64,000 nt of DNA from Haladaptatus sp. R4 (GCF_001625445.1 NZ_LWHG01000011.1:992001-1056000); one strand, 5' to 3'. Shown: positions 33,522-42,517, counted from the stretch's first letter. Numbers and translations are program-made. Notes: a model not told the origin generated them from the sequence alone.

Positions 33522-34721
33522 ATGGCTGACGATTCACGGCGACGCGGACTACGGACGCGACGCACCGTCATCAAGGGAACTGGCGCGGCACTCGGCGGCG
33601 GGTTGCTCGCCGGTTGTACCAGCGACAGCGATGACGGTTCCGACGGCGCTGATAGCACACAGACCAGCACCGACACGACGGCCTCGTCGGACGAGTCCAC
33701 GACGAGCGAATCGACGACTACCACGGACGGTCCGTACTCCGTCTCGATGGTTCCCGTCGGCGAAGTTGAGTTCGAGAGCGTTCCGAAGACGTGGGTCGCC
33801 AACAACGGCAGTTGGGCGGACATGGGTATCGCGCTCGGCCTCGAACCGCCGAAAGCGGTCTGGCTCACCAGTCGGTATCACACCCAGTACTACGACGCGA
33901 TAGACGGCGTCTCGGTGGACAAGAGCGGGATGAAGAACCTGTACCAGGACGGCGTCAACAAGGAGCTGTTCTACCAACTCGACGCAGACGTGCACGTGAT
34001 GGACCCCAACTTCCTGATGAACCGGTTCAAGGGATGGTCCCAATCGGACGTGGACGAGATCAAAAAGAACGTCGGCCCGCTGTTCGGCAACTGCATCTAC
34101 GCACAGCACTACACGTGGCACGACGACTACCGATACTACACCCTCATGGAGGGCTTCGAAAAACTGTCGAAGGTGTTCAAGCGGCACGACCGCTACGAGG
34201 CGTTCGCGGACCTCCACGCCGACTTCCAGTCGAACATCGAGTCGGTCGTCCCGTCGAAGGGTGAACGGCCGTCCGCTGCCGTCGTCTGGGGCGTCGGCGA
34301 CGAACCGAAGAAGTTCTATCCGTACATCATCGGCAAGGGAACCGGGTTCAAACACCTGAACGACCTCAAAGTCGATGACGCGCTGGCGAAGACGGACGTC
34401 AAGGATTTCCACGGAAGCCGTGCGGCCATCGACCTCGAAGTGCTCCTGAAGGTGGATCCGGAAGTACTCCTGCTCCGCGGCTACGAAGACAAGAGCAGAG
34501 AGGAGTTCGAGAACACGGTCGTGAAATTCCTGGAAAACAACAACACCGCGAGCAATCTCACGGCAGTCAAAAACGGCGACGTCTACCGCGCCGGTGGACT
34601 GTACCAAGGACCGATCACGAACCTCGTCCTCACGCAACGAACCGCCGAACTGCTGTACGGCGTGGACGAAAAACTGTACGACCACCAGCGCGTCGCGGAC
34701 ATCGTCAACGGGGAGTTCTGA
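33522..34721 (+). CDS. Iron-siderophore-type ABC binding lipoprotein
   Basis: A 399-aa Tat-exported lipoprotein (TRRTVIKGTGAALGGGLLAGC) with a Ser/Thr/Asp linker and a class-III periplasmic-binding fold (TroA/FepB-like): VPKTWVANNGSWADMGIALG, LLRGYEDKSREEF, NGDVYRAGGLYQGPITNLVL. Such proteins capture Fe(III)-siderophore or heme for an ABC importer. No permease or ATPase gene is adjacent, so it must work with a transporter elsewhere. Two DtxR-type palindromes overlap its promoter, which strongly supports iron control. ATG 33522 directly follows the second box. Confidence 0.9.
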   Translation: MADDSRRRGLRTRRTVIKGTGAALGGGLLAGCTSDSDDGSDGADSTQTSTDTTASSDESTTSESTTTTDGPYSVSMVPVGEVEFESVPKTWVANNGSWADMGIALGLEPPKAVWLTSRYHTQYYDAIDGVSVDKSGMKNLYQDGVNKELFYQLDADVHVMDPNFLMNRFKGWSQSDVDEIKKNVGPLFGNCIYAQHYTWHDDYRYYTLMEGFEKLSKVFKRHDRYEAFADLHADFQSNIESVVPSKGERPSAAVVWGVGDEPKKFYPYIIGKGTGFKHLNDLKVDDALAKTDVKDFHGSRAAIDLEVLLKVDPEVLLLRGYEDKSREEFENTVVKFLENNNTASNLTAVKNGDVYRAGGLYQGPITNLVLTQRTAELLYGVDEKLYDHQRVADIVNGEF

Positions 34722-34724
34722 CGC

Positions 34725-35582
34725 CTACTCCGATTCGGCGGCAGTAGCGGTATCCACGTCATCCACATTCTCGGCGTCCGTATTTCTGGTAACGTGCCCG
34801 TACTTCAGCAGGGCCACGAAGAACACGCCACCGATAGCGTTGCCGATGGTCGCGGCGAGGAGGAAGCGGGCGTAATCGACGAACGTGATTTTCGCGGAGA
34901 GGAACATCCCCATCAGGACCTCGACGTTTCCGGCGATGGAGTGGGGAAGGTGGGCCAATCCGATGGCGGTCGTGACGATCCAGATGATGAGGACTCGGCT
35001 GACGGTGTCCCGTGCGGCGGTGACGAGCCACGACAGCAGGCCCATGAGCCACCCCGCGAAGATGCCGCTCCCGACCAGAACCAGGAAGTCGTGTTTGACA
35101 AGTGCCGCCGATATCTCGGTGAACGCTTTGGCGTGCGCGATGCCGAGTTTCGGGGCGATCGTCACCGCGAAGGCGGCGAACAGTGCTCCTCCGAGGATGT
35201 TCGCCACGAACACGACGACCCACAGTCTGGCGAGCGAGGCGTACGACGCCCGTTTGTCGAGGACGGGGAGCACTGCCAGCGTGGTGTGTTCGGTGAACAG
35301 TTCGGAACGGCCGAGAATTACGAAGATGAACCCCACAGCGTACATGTTCGCCATGAGTAGCTCCGTGACGGGTTTCGACAGGGACCCGGTCATCAGCCCC
35401 GTCATCACCGCCATGAGGAGGGGACCGAATCCGATATCCAACCCGGCGGAAAGCCCGGACAGGAAGAGGCCGCTGGTGGGACGCTGTAACTCCTCCAGTC
35501 CGAGATTGATCTGTTCTCTCAGAATGTTCTCGTACGATTTCAGGCCGTCGGCTTGCGTATCGGAGTTAGTAGACTGTGCCAT
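34725..35582 (-). CDS. Formate/nitrite transporter family channel
   Basis: A 285-aa membrane protein of the FNT family, pentameric channels for small monovalent anions (formate, nitrite, hydrosulfide). Six helices are visible; the N-terminal amphipathic stretch LREQINLGLEELQRPTSGLF and the NMYAVGFIFVILGRSELFTEHTTLAVLPVL loop resemble the YfdC subgroup. Substrate unknown. ATG 35582 (MAQSTNSDTQ) begins the acidic N-tail. It converges with the iron-binding lipoprotein gene across three bases. Confidence 0.88.
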   Translation of the reverse strand: MAQSTNSDTQADGLKSYENILREQINLGLEELQRPTSGLFLSGLSAGLDIGFGPLLMAVMTGLMTGSLSKPVTELLMANMYAVGFIFVILGRSELFTEHTTLAVLPVLDKRASYASLARLWVVVFVANILGGALFAAFAVTIAPKLGIAHAKAFTEISAALVKHDFLVLVGSGIFAGWLMGLLSWLVTAARDTVSRVLIIWIVTTAIGLAHLPHSIAGNVEVLMGMFLSAKITFVDYARFLLAATIGNAIGGVFFVALLKYGHVTRNTDAENVDDVDTATAAESE

Positions 35583-35718
35583 AGGATAAGGATCGTAGTA
35601 CCGTGTCCGCCAATGGCAGTCCGTCAGGAAAGGAGTTATGGCTCGGGGCATTCACCACCGGCATATTCCGGGTGTGCTATTCGGATCGAGCCGTCGAAAT
35701 CGCATCTGTGACGCGGCA

Positions 35719-35727
35719 CTTATTATC
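35719..35727 (+). promoter_or_regulatory. TATA box of the rhomboid-like gene
   Basis: CTTATTATC centred 26 bases before the in-frame GTG at 35749. It supports a leaderless GTG start and argues against the longer frame from 35638. Confidence 0.6.
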
Positions 35728-35748
35728 CTTCCTCGACCTCGCTTCGTC

Positions 35749-36324
35749 GTGTCGAATCGACGCCGTTCACCGTTCGATAACTCCCCATCCGTTCTGACGG
35801 ACGACCCACCGGTCCTGACGGCCGTCGTTCTCGGGACGACTATCCTCTGCACCGCCCTCCACCTCGTGATTCCCGGGTTGCTCCCCGCGGTGCGTCGGAA
35901 TCCGGACGCACTCGCGGCGGGCGAATGGTGGCGACTCGTCACGCCCCTGTTCGTCCAAGCCGACTCGTGGTGGGCCACGCTGACGGTGTTCGTCGGCATT
36001 GCAATCGTCGGCGTCGCCGTCGAGCGGCTATACGGACGCCGTGACTGGTTGCTGTTGTACTTCGGCGGTGGAGTCGTCGGCGAACTCGCCGGTTACGCGT
36101 GGCAACCGAACGGTTCCGGGGCGTCGGTCGCCGGTGCGGGACTGCTCGGCGGGTTGTGCGTCTGGCTTCTGTGGCGCGGAAAATCGTTGCCGCTCCGGGT
36201 TCGAATCTGGGGCGTCGTGTGGCTACTCGTGGGCGTCGCTCTCGTCGCACTGCACGACATTCACGGCCCGCCGCTCTGCTTCGGAGCGTGTCTGGGCGGT
36301 CTGTTGCTGTTTCTCGAAAACTGA
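35749..36324 (+). CDS. Rhomboid-like membrane protein
   Basis: A 191-aa membrane protein, starting at GTG 35749 (promoter-based choice; the open frame runs back to 35638 with Arg-rich, unlikely sequence). Five to six helices are seen. The typical rhomboid elements are EWWRLVTPLFVQADSW, ERLYGRRDWLLLYFGGGVVG, the serine region GSGASVAGAGLLGG and the His in LHDIHGPPLCFGACLGG. The usual GxSG is altered to GASV, so whether it is an active intramembrane protease is uncertain. Divergent from the FNT gene. Confidence 0.75.
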   Translation: MSNRRRSPFDNSPSVLTDDPPVLTAVVLGTTILCTALHLVIPGLLPAVRRNPDALAAGEWWRLVTPLFVQADSWWATLTVFVGIAIVGVAVERLYGRRDWLLLYFGGGVVGELAGYAWQPNGSGASVAGAGLLGGLCVWLLWRGKSLPLRVRIWGVVWLLVGVALVALHDIHGPPLCFGACLGGLLLFLEN

Positions 36325-36342
36325 CTGCGGCTACTGGAATCC

Positions 36343-37614
36343 CTACTCTTCGAACCGTTTCCGCACGCTCTCGGCGTGCGCGTCCAGTCCTTCCGACTCG
36401 GCCAACGTCGTGATCGTCGCCGAGAGGGAGTCGAGCGCGTCCTCGTCCAACCGCTGGACGGTGGTCGAGCGGAGGAACGTGTCGACCGACAGTCCGCCCG
36501 TGATCTTCGCCAGTCCGGTCGTCGGGAGCACGTGGTTCGTCCCCGAGGCGTAGTCGCCCGCCGCGACTGGGGTGTACGACCCGAGGAAGACGCTTCCCGC
36601 GCTGTCGATCCTGTCGAGGAGTTCCTCGTCGTCGTCGGCCTGTATCGAGAGGTGTTCGGCCGCGTACTCCTCGGCGAAGAGGAGGGCCTCGCTCATCGAC
36701 CGCGCGACGAACACGCCGCTCGCGTCGTTGTCGAGCGCGGCCCGAATCACGTCCTCGCGTCGGCGTTCGCTCGCCTGCTCCTCGATTTCCTCACAGACCG
36801 CCTCCGCGAACTCGGCGTCGTCCGTGACGACCACGGACGAGGCGTTTTCGTCGTGTTCGGCCTGCGCGACCACGTCGCTGGCCACGAACGCTGGGTTCGC
36901 GGTCGCATCGGCGAGGACGAGGAGTTCGCTCGGTCCCGCGAGGAAGTCGATAGCCACGTCGCCCTGCACTTCGGCTTTCGCCGCCGTGACCCACTTGTTG
37001 CCGGGACCGACGACCTTCTGCACGCGGTCGATCTGTTCGGTTCCGTAGGCCATCGCGGCGATGGCCTGCGCGCCGCCGACGCGGTAGACCTTGTCTGCTC
37101 CGGCGGCGTGAATCGCGGCCAGCGTGATGTCGTTCTGCGGTTCGCCGGGCGGCGTGGCGACCGCGACCTGTTCCACGCCAGCCACTTTCGCCGGGATGAC
37201 GCCCATCAGCGCGCTGGAGGGGTATGCCGCCGTACCGCCGGGTGCGTACACGCCCACACGCTCGATGGGGCGGAATCGACGGCCGAGTTCGCGGCCGTCG
37301 AAGTCCGCACGCCAGTCCTCCGGCACCTGGGCCTCGTGAAACGCGCGGATGTTGTCGGCCGCGTCCTCGATGGCCTCGCGCACGTCATCGTCTATCTCCT
37401 CGTAGGCGCGTTCGGCGTCGTCCGTGATGTCGATGTTACCCACCTCGACGCCGTCGAACTCGCGGCAGTACTCTCGGACCGCCACGTCGCCTTCCTCGCG
37501 CACTCGGTCGATGATGTCCCGCACGTCGCCCCTGACGCCCTCGATACCCGCGTCACGGTCGAACAGCGCCTGACGCTCGTTCGGCCCGAGTTCGGAGGTC
37601 TCCGTTGGATTCAT
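36343..37614 (-). CDS. hisD: Histidinol dehydrogenase
   Basis: A 423-aa zinc enzyme carrying out the last two steps of histidine synthesis, histidinol to histidine with two NAD. The signatures VGVYAPGGTAAYPSSALMG, KVVGPGNKWVTAAKAEVQG, IDFLAGPSELLVLADA, and the zinc/catalytic VVAQAEHDENASSVVVT are present, as are AEHLSIQ and GTNHVLPTTG. Full length, no internal breaks. No other his gene lies nearby, as is common in haloarchaea where his genes are scattered. It converges with the rhomboid-like gene. Confidence 0.97.
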   Translation of the reverse strand: MNPTETSELGPNERQALFDRDAGIEGVRGDVRDIIDRVREEGDVAVREYCREFDGVEVGNIDITDDAERAYEEIDDDVREAIEDAADNIRAFHEAQVPEDWRADFDGRELGRRFRPIERVGVYAPGGTAAYPSSALMGVIPAKVAGVEQVAVATPPGEPQNDITLAAIHAAGADKVYRVGGAQAIAAMAYGTEQIDRVQKVVGPGNKWVTAAKAEVQGDVAIDFLAGPSELLVLADATANPAFVASDVVAQAEHDENASSVVVTDDAEFAEAVCEEIEEQASERRREDVIRAALDNDASGVFVARSMSEALLFAEEYAAEHLSIQADDDEELLDRIDSAGSVFLGSYTPVAAGDYASGTNHVLPTTGLAKITGGLSVDTFLRSTTVQRLDEDALDSLSATITTLAESEGLDAHAESVRKRFEE

Positions 37615-37953
37615 GGACGGGGTTTCGAAGCGGGCGGAAAAACACGTTGCGCTCTCGGATGAACAGGCGAGTGGGAGATGATTCGTTTTCGATTGGAGTC
37701 ACTGAGAAGCAGACCTCGAAAGCCCCCGCCCGCGCGAGAAACGCAGTCGGTTGGGGACGGTGTGGCGCGGTGCGGTAATGTCGGGGCTCGGTCGTTGCAA
37801 TCACAACAAAATCAGAACGGTCTCGTAGTCTGTAGTCGGGCTTTTCGAGCGATTACTCCCCAGTAGTTGGTGGATTTACAGCTCCGCCCACTCCGAGTCG
37901 TTCCCTCGAATCCACCAACACGCATAACCGCCGAAGCCACGAAATGGCGAAAT
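37615..37953. other. Intergenic region with repeat copy and stem-loop
   Basis: It holds copy E of the dispersed repeat (37692-37737) and an 11-bp perfect inverted repeat, GTTGGTGGATT (37866-37876) / AATCCACCAAC (37909-37919), with a 32-base loop, ending 34 bases before the small gene at 37954. No coding frame looks real. Confidence 0.6.
37692..37737 (+). repeat. Copy E of the dispersed repeat head
   Basis: ATTGGAGTCACTGAGAAGCA then GACCTCGAAAGCCCCCGCCC and GCGCGAG: the same head module as at 11501 and (inverted) 12116 and 12188, 25 kb away. The arm-specific hairpin and the following modules are missing or decayed here. Confidence 0.65.
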
Positions 37954-38100
37954 ATGCGAGACGAAGAAGAGATTCGGGAGCAGTACGAGTTCCTCAAAGA
38001 ACAGCTAGAAAGCGACGAAATGAACCATCAAGGAATCCGTCAGATGTTCACGTATTACAAGCGGGCGTTGGGATGGACGCTGGAGGAGGAGTACATCTAA
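37954..38100 (+). CDS. 48-aa acidic small protein
   Basis: MRDEEEIREQYEFLKEQLES, then DEMNHQGIRQMFTYYKRALG and WTLEEEYI. Its two amphipathic helices and regular acidic/basic pattern resemble conserved haloarchaeal micro-proteins; I cannot name a function. The ATG at 37954 is the natural start; the frame is open further upstream but that sequence is not protein-like. It is followed at once by a T7 run (38102-38108). A perfect 11-bp stem-loop lies just upstream and may regulate it. Confidence 0.7.
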   Translation: MRDEEEIREQYEFLKEQLESDEMNHQGIRQMFTYYKRALGWTLEEEYI

Positions 38101-38110
38101 CTTTTTTTCA
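38101..38110 (+). terminator. Oligo-T terminator
   Basis: CTTTTTTTCA directly behind the stop codon of the 48-aa gene; a seven-T run is the usual archaeal termination signal. Confidence 0.6.
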
Positions 38111-38142
38111 CCCTGTGACCCACAGTTATCGAAATCGTTACC

Positions 38143-38290
38143 TTTAAGTCACTACGCCGTTTTGTTGCAGTTGACGCTTCGCTTTGGAGGGCCGAAGCGT
38201 CAGCGGGGACCAATTCAGGGCGGCAAGCGGTACGCGGGGTCTTTTCGCCCCCGCGTGTTCCGCTTTCCTTTCGACAATCAAATTCTGAGC
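38143..38290 (+). ncRNA. Putative small RNA with two strong hairpins
   Basis: A TATA-like CTTTAAG (38142-38148) predicts transcription from about 38171. Exactly there begins a 9-12-bp hairpin, GACGCTTCG (38173-38181) / CGAAGCGTC (38193-38201), extendable by three pairs. A second stem follows: AAGCGG + ACGCGGGG (38225-38239) / CCCCGCGT + CCGCTT (38249-38265). No ORF of this strand fits. The end is not defined, and expression is unproven. Confidence 0.4.
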
Positions 38291-38432
38291 CACTGCTTCG
38301 TGCACATCGTTTCTATCGACGGATAGTGGTTTCGCCGTTTCCGATCCGAGCGATTGCTTCTGCATAGATTTTGATACATAACCCAAAATAGGGTGGAACG
38401 ACGACGTCGTGGAAAAACAGAAACCGCCGACC

Positions 38433-40721
38433 TCAGACGACCGAAACGGTTTCGGTGAGGTCGCCGACGGAGAGCCAGTACTCGCCCGTGTCGATGACCA
38501 ACTCGCCGCGGGAGAAGATGTCGCCGAGGACGGTCCCGAGCGGGAGGATCGTCGAACGGATTTCGACGCGCTTCGTCTCGCCGGGGTCGAGCGCGACGCG
38601 TTCGAAGCCGACGACGACTTCCTGCGGATACATCACTCGACCGAGATCACGGCCGCCGTAGACGGGAACGACGGTCTCGCCCGCCTCGTCGCCCGTGTTT
38701 TTGACCGCGACGGAGACGGTGATGTCGTTCGTCGCGTTCTTCTGCTGGAGTTTCGTCGGTGCCACGCGGAGGTCGGCGTACTCGAACTCGGTGTAACTCA
38801 GTCCGTGGCCGAATTCGAACAGTGGCGTCTCGTGTGACTGAGGCGGGTTGACGTTCGTGGACTTGTTGAACTCGTCCGGCGGATAGTTGTTGTGCAGGTT
38901 GGGGATTTGCCCGGTCCCCTTCGGCCACGTGAACGGCAACCGACCGCTCGGGTTGGCGTCGCCGAACAGGGTCGCGGCGACGGCCGGTCCGGCGGCCGTT
39001 CCCGGGAGATAGGCCATCATGGACGCGGACAGGTCGTCGAACACGTCCGTGCCGCGCGGGCGGCCCGCCATGATCACGCCGACGGTTGGCGTGTCCGTTC
39101 CCGACACGACCTCGACCAGTCGCTGTTGTGCCTCGGGAAGCGCGAGCGTGTCCGTGTCACCCTTCTCCTCGGCGTACGGTCCCTCGCCGAGAACGGCCAC
39201 GACGACGTCGGCGCACTCGGCCGCACGTCGGACGTCGTCCTCGTTCGTGAACTCGTGGAGGCCGGTCGGAACGTGCGTGACGGACGCGGACGAATCCGCC
39301 GCATCGGTGAGGCCTTCGAGGACCGTCGTCGCCGGTGGCTCGGTGTCGCCGACGCCCTGCCAGCCGAGCGCCCAGCCACCCATCTGGTTCCTCACGCTGT
39401 CGGCGCTCGGGCCGGTGACGAGGATCGAACTCCCGGAGTCGAGCGGGAGCGTCCCGTCGTTGGTGAGCAACGTCATCGACTCGGTGGCGACCTCCTCCGC
39501 GAGGTCCCGCCCGTCGGAAATCACGTCGCTCACCTTCGATGGCGTCCCGTACGGGTCCTCGAACAGGCCGACGTGCTCCTTGAACGCGAGGATGTTCGTC
39601 ACCGCGTCGTCGATGCGGTCCCGGCTGACGCTGCCTTCCTTCACGAGTTCGATGAGTCGCTGTTGATAGCCCGCGGCGTCGTCGCCCTCGATACCCGCGG
39701 CAGGAACCATGTACATGTCTATCCCGGCGTTGATGCCCAGTTTGGTCGCCTCCTTCAGGTCCTCGGCGAAGCCGTGGACCTTTATCATCCGGTAGAAGTC
39801 GTGCCAGTCGGTGACGACCATCCCGTCGAACCCGAGTTGGTCGCGGAGAATGTCCGTCAACAGTTCCTTCGACGCGTGGGCGGGGAGCCCGTTCAGCGAC
39901 CCGCTGTTGACCATCACCGTCTCCGCTCCGGCGTTGATGCCCGCAGCATAGGACGGCAGGATGGAACTCACGAAGGTCCGATACGGAAGAAGGGCGGCGG
40001 TGCGGTCGTTCCCGTTCGCCGGTGCCGAATACCCCGCGAAGTGTTTGACGGAAGCACCGGTTCGTTTGTACCCGTTCGTCTCCTCCTCGTAGCCGCGAAC
40101 CTTCGAGGCGACCATCTGGGAGGCGAGGAACGGATCCTCGCTGAACCCCTCGTAGAACCGTCCCCATCGTGGGTCGCGCTGTATGTCACAGACGGGCGAG
40201 AAGTTCCAGTGGGTACCGGTGGTACGCATCACCTTGCTCGTCACGGTCGCCATCTCCTCGGCCTTGTCCGCGTCCCACGTCGCGCCGACGCCGTGGTTGT
40301 GTGGGAACAACGTCGCCCCTGCCACGTTGTTGTCGCCGCGAACGGAGTCGATACCGTAGACGAACGGCACGCCGAGACGGGTCTCGTTCACCATCGCTTT
40401 CTGGAGTTTGTTGCTGGTTCGAGCGACCTCCTCCGGATCGAACGACGTCAGGTACATGAGCGACCCCGGCTTGTACTTCCGAAGCGTCTCGGCCGGGTCG
40501 TCGGTCGAAATCTCGCCCGCGGCCATCTGTGTCATCTGACCGACCTTCTCTTCGAGCGTCATCTCGTCGACGAGTTCGGTTACGTGGCGACTCGGCTCTC
40601 GTTGCTTCGTGGCGACCGCGGACTCTCCGAGGTATCCGGCCAGTGCCGTTGCCAGCGTGATTCCCCCGGACGCTTGCAGGAACGTTCGCCGCGACGAGCC
40701 GCTCGTGGTATCCTTTGACAT
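38433..40721 (-). CDS. Tat-exported glycoside hydrolase family 3 enzyme
   Basis: A 762-aa beta-glucosidase/xylosidase-type GH3. The Tat signal is SSRRTFLQASGGITLATALAG. The (beta/alpha)8 domain has the substrate-binding SVKHFAGYSA and the nucleophile Asp in GMVVTDWHDFYRM. The second alpha/beta sandwich includes GPSADSVRNQMGGWALGWQG and RPRGTDVFDDL. A C-terminal fibronectin-III-like domain (VSVAVKNTGDEAGETVVPVY) completes the usual three-domain layout. It likely trims plant-type oligosaccharides outside the cell. Start ATG 40721 (MSKDTTSG). Its promoter region is shared with the divergent PadR gene, which may control it. Confidence 0.93.
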   Translation of the reverse strand: MSKDTTSGSSRRTFLQASGGITLATALAGYLGESAVATKQREPSRHVTELVDEMTLEEKVGQMTQMAAGEISTDDPAETLRKYKPGSLMYLTSFDPEEVARTSNKLQKAMVNETRLGVPFVYGIDSVRGDNNVAGATLFPHNHGVGATWDADKAEEMATVTSKVMRTTGTHWNFSPVCDIQRDPRWGRFYEGFSEDPFLASQMVASKVRGYEEETNGYKRTGASVKHFAGYSAPANGNDRTAALLPYRTFVSSILPSYAAGINAGAETVMVNSGSLNGLPAHASKELLTDILRDQLGFDGMVVTDWHDFYRMIKVHGFAEDLKEATKLGINAGIDMYMVPAAGIEGDDAAGYQQRLIELVKEGSVSRDRIDDAVTNILAFKEHVGLFEDPYGTPSKVSDVISDGRDLAEEVATESMTLLTNDGTLPLDSGSSILVTGPSADSVRNQMGGWALGWQGVGDTEPPATTVLEGLTDAADSSASVTHVPTGLHEFTNEDDVRRAAECADVVVAVLGEGPYAEEKGDTDTLALPEAQQRLVEVVSGTDTPTVGVIMAGRPRGTDVFDDLSASMMAYLPGTAAGPAVAATLFGDANPSGRLPFTWPKGTGQIPNLHNNYPPDEFNKSTNVNPPQSHETPLFEFGHGLSYTEFEYADLRVAPTKLQQKNATNDITVSVAVKNTGDEAGETVVPVYGGRDLGRVMYPQEVVVGFERVALDPGETKRVEIRSTILPLGTVLGDIFSRGELVIDTGEYWLSVGDLTETVSVV

Positions 40722-40987
40722 GCCATAAAAACTGGGAAGCAAGAATCAATAAGATTTTTTCTTATAAATATATGGATTTTTACTGAACAAACTCTTATTT
40801 GAAATGAGAACGACTGGTATCGATTTTGATTGGAAAATAGAACAACTTCGTTGGTGGGGTGAGACACCCGAGAAAACGGCGGGAAACATGGTTGAATTCA
40901 TCAACGAACGTCCTGATACTATATCTTCCCAAAACTATCGGAACCGATATCCTTATACTAAGTAGACACATAATTCGAGTGGTAATA
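40722..40987. promoter_or_regulatory. AT-rich divergent promoter region (GH3 / PadR)
   Basis: 266 bases, very AT-rich next to the GH3 gene (TTCTTATAAATATATGG, about 40756-40775). A TTATACTA box at 40953-40960 sits ~31 bases before the PadR start. Divergent arrangement of a regulator and an enzyme gene is a common regulator-target layout. Confidence 0.55.
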
Positions 40988-41260
40988 ATGCACGAGTTGA
41001 CGGGATTTCAGCGGGACATACTGTACGTCATCGCCGGACACGGCGAGCCGCACGGACTCGCCATTCAGGACGGTCTCGAAGATTACTACGACACCGAGGT
41101 CCACCACGGTCGTCTGTATCCGAACCTCGACTCGTTGGTCGATGATGGACTCGTCGAGAAGGGGAAACGGGACAAGCGGACGAACTACTACGCGCTGACT
41201 GAGCGGGGTCGGTCGCTCCTCGAACACCGACGTACGTGGGAAGAGCGGTTTCTCGACTGA
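40988..41260 (+). CDS. PadR family transcription regulator
   Basis: A 90-aa single-domain winged helix: HELTGFQRDILYVIAGHGEP, HGLAIQDGLEDYYDTEVHHG, RLYPNLDSLVDDGLVEKGKR, and the wing RDKRTNYYALTERG. It matches the small haloarchaeal PadR-like repressors, which lack the long C-terminal dimer helix of classical PadR. ATG 40988 agrees with the TATA at 40953-40960. The divergent GH3 gene is a plausible target by position only. Confidence 0.9.
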   Translation: MHELTGFQRDILYVIAGHGEPHGLAIQDGLEDYYDTEVHHGRLYPNLDSLVDDGLVEKGKRDKRTNYYALTERGRSLLEHRRTWEERFLD

Positions 41261-41293
41261 ACCGGACGGTATCAGCAGTCACCGAATACCCCG

Positions 41294-42517
41294 TCAGTCG
41301 ATACCATCCCCGTCCGTGGGCGTCGGCGCTTGGACGGGCATCTCGTCACCACCCGGCGGTAACTCCTCGTCATCCGAATCGGACGGGTCATGCGGTGGTT
41401 GTGGATGCATATCGGCGTCCTTGAGATACGTCGGGTCCACGGCCCACGGTCGAATCGGGTTGCCGGTGATGAGTTCGGGCAGGACGATTTTCACGAAGTG
41501 GACGACGAGCACGAGTATCATCGGTCCCAAGAAGATCCCATACCAGCCGAACAGCAACGGCCCGAAGATGTACGCGAGCATCACCATCCCGACGTGGAGG
41601 TTGCGCCCCGAGACGTACGGCCGCAGGACGAGGTCCGGGATGGTGTCCACGATGACGAACGAGACGAGCGCGAAGACGACGGGGAACCAGAGGATGCCGG
41701 GGTCACGAGCCATCAACGCCTCGGCGCTGATGACGCCCGTCACCGGGAAGTAGACGAGTTTCATCCCGACGACGGGGATGAGGCTGGCGACGCCGGTCAG
41801 CAACCCGACGACGGTGGGGTACGGAATCGCCAAGCCGGGGGGTGCGATCATATTGAGGAGGTTGTAGGAAATCGCGCCGATGGTGCCCGTCATGAAGGCG
41901 TTCAGGATGTTGCCGAAGAAGATGCTGTTGAAGTCCGAATCCACGCGGGCCACGTACGCTTCGAGGACCCCACCGCTGTCCGCGAACGTCCGGTGGAACC
42001 ACCGCGAGAGTTTGTGGTCGTCCCGGAGCAGGTAGAACGCGATGGCGATCATCACGAACAAGTGGAGTGCCCCGTTCCCGACGAACTTGAGATACTGGAA
42101 CGTCGAACCGAACGCCTGCTGGATGAGCTTCGTGTTGTCCTTGTTCTGGAGGAGCTGTTCTGGATTTTTGGTCAACTTCGAGATGTCGCTGTACTGCTGT
42201 ATCGGCTCCGGAAGCGTGCCGATATTGGCCGTCTTCGCGACCATCGTGAGTTCGTGAAACGCGATGGAGACGGTGTAGGCGACGAGCAGGATCGCGGGAA
42301 GGGCGAGCAGCAGTAACGCAACCGCGGCGGCGAGGCTTCGCGGGCGAACCCGCTGCTGGAGTCGGCGATATACCGGCCGCGTCGCGTAGTAGAGAAACAG
42401 ACCGAAGACGAACGTCCCGATGAACGAGTAGATGACGAACAGCGCCGCGAGACCGAGTAGCCCACCGATGGTCCACCACGCCGCCCGGGACTTGTCAATG
42501 TTCAATCCGGAGACCAT
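41294..42517 (-). CDS. AI-2E family transporter
   Basis: A 407-aa membrane protein of the AI-2E exporter/PerM superfamily (formerly UPF0118), with about eight helices: two N-terminal, a long soluble segment (~105-160), and a conserved C-terminal set including MTGTIGAISYNLL, GVASLIPVVGMKLVY, RPYVSGRNLHVGMVMLA and GPLLFGWYGIFLGPMIL. The last ~50 residues are an acidic/Pro-rich tail. Halophile members act as Na+/H+ antiporters in some bacteria; the substrate here is unknown. ATG 42517 fits a minus-strand CTTTAAGG (42540-42547). Confidence 0.9.
   Translation of the reverse strand: MVSGLNIDKSRAAWWTIGGLLGLAALFVIYSFIGTFVFGLFLYYATRPVYRRLQQRVRPRSLAAAVALLLLALPAILLVAYTVSIAFHELTMVAKTANIGTLPEPIQQYSDISKLTKNPEQLLQNKDNTKLIQQAFGSTFQYLKFVGNGALHLFVMIAIAFYLLRDDHKLSRWFHRTFADSGGVLEAYVARVDSDFNSIFFGNILNAFMTGTIGAISYNLLNMIAPPGLAIPYPTVVGLLTGVASLIPVVGMKLVYFPVTGVISAEALMARDPGILWFPVVFALVSFVIVDTIPDLVLRPYVSGRNLHVGMVMLAYIFGPLLFGWYGIFLGPMILVLVVHFVKIVLPELITGNPIRPWAVDPTYLKDADMHPQPPHDPSDSDDEELPPGGDEMPVQAPTPTDGDGID

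Noticed and set aside
38144..38386. 80-aa minus-strand frame
   Set aside because: Lys/Arg/Ala-rich translation of two strong hairpins, opposite in charge to host proteins; interpreted as a plus-strand RNA locus instead.
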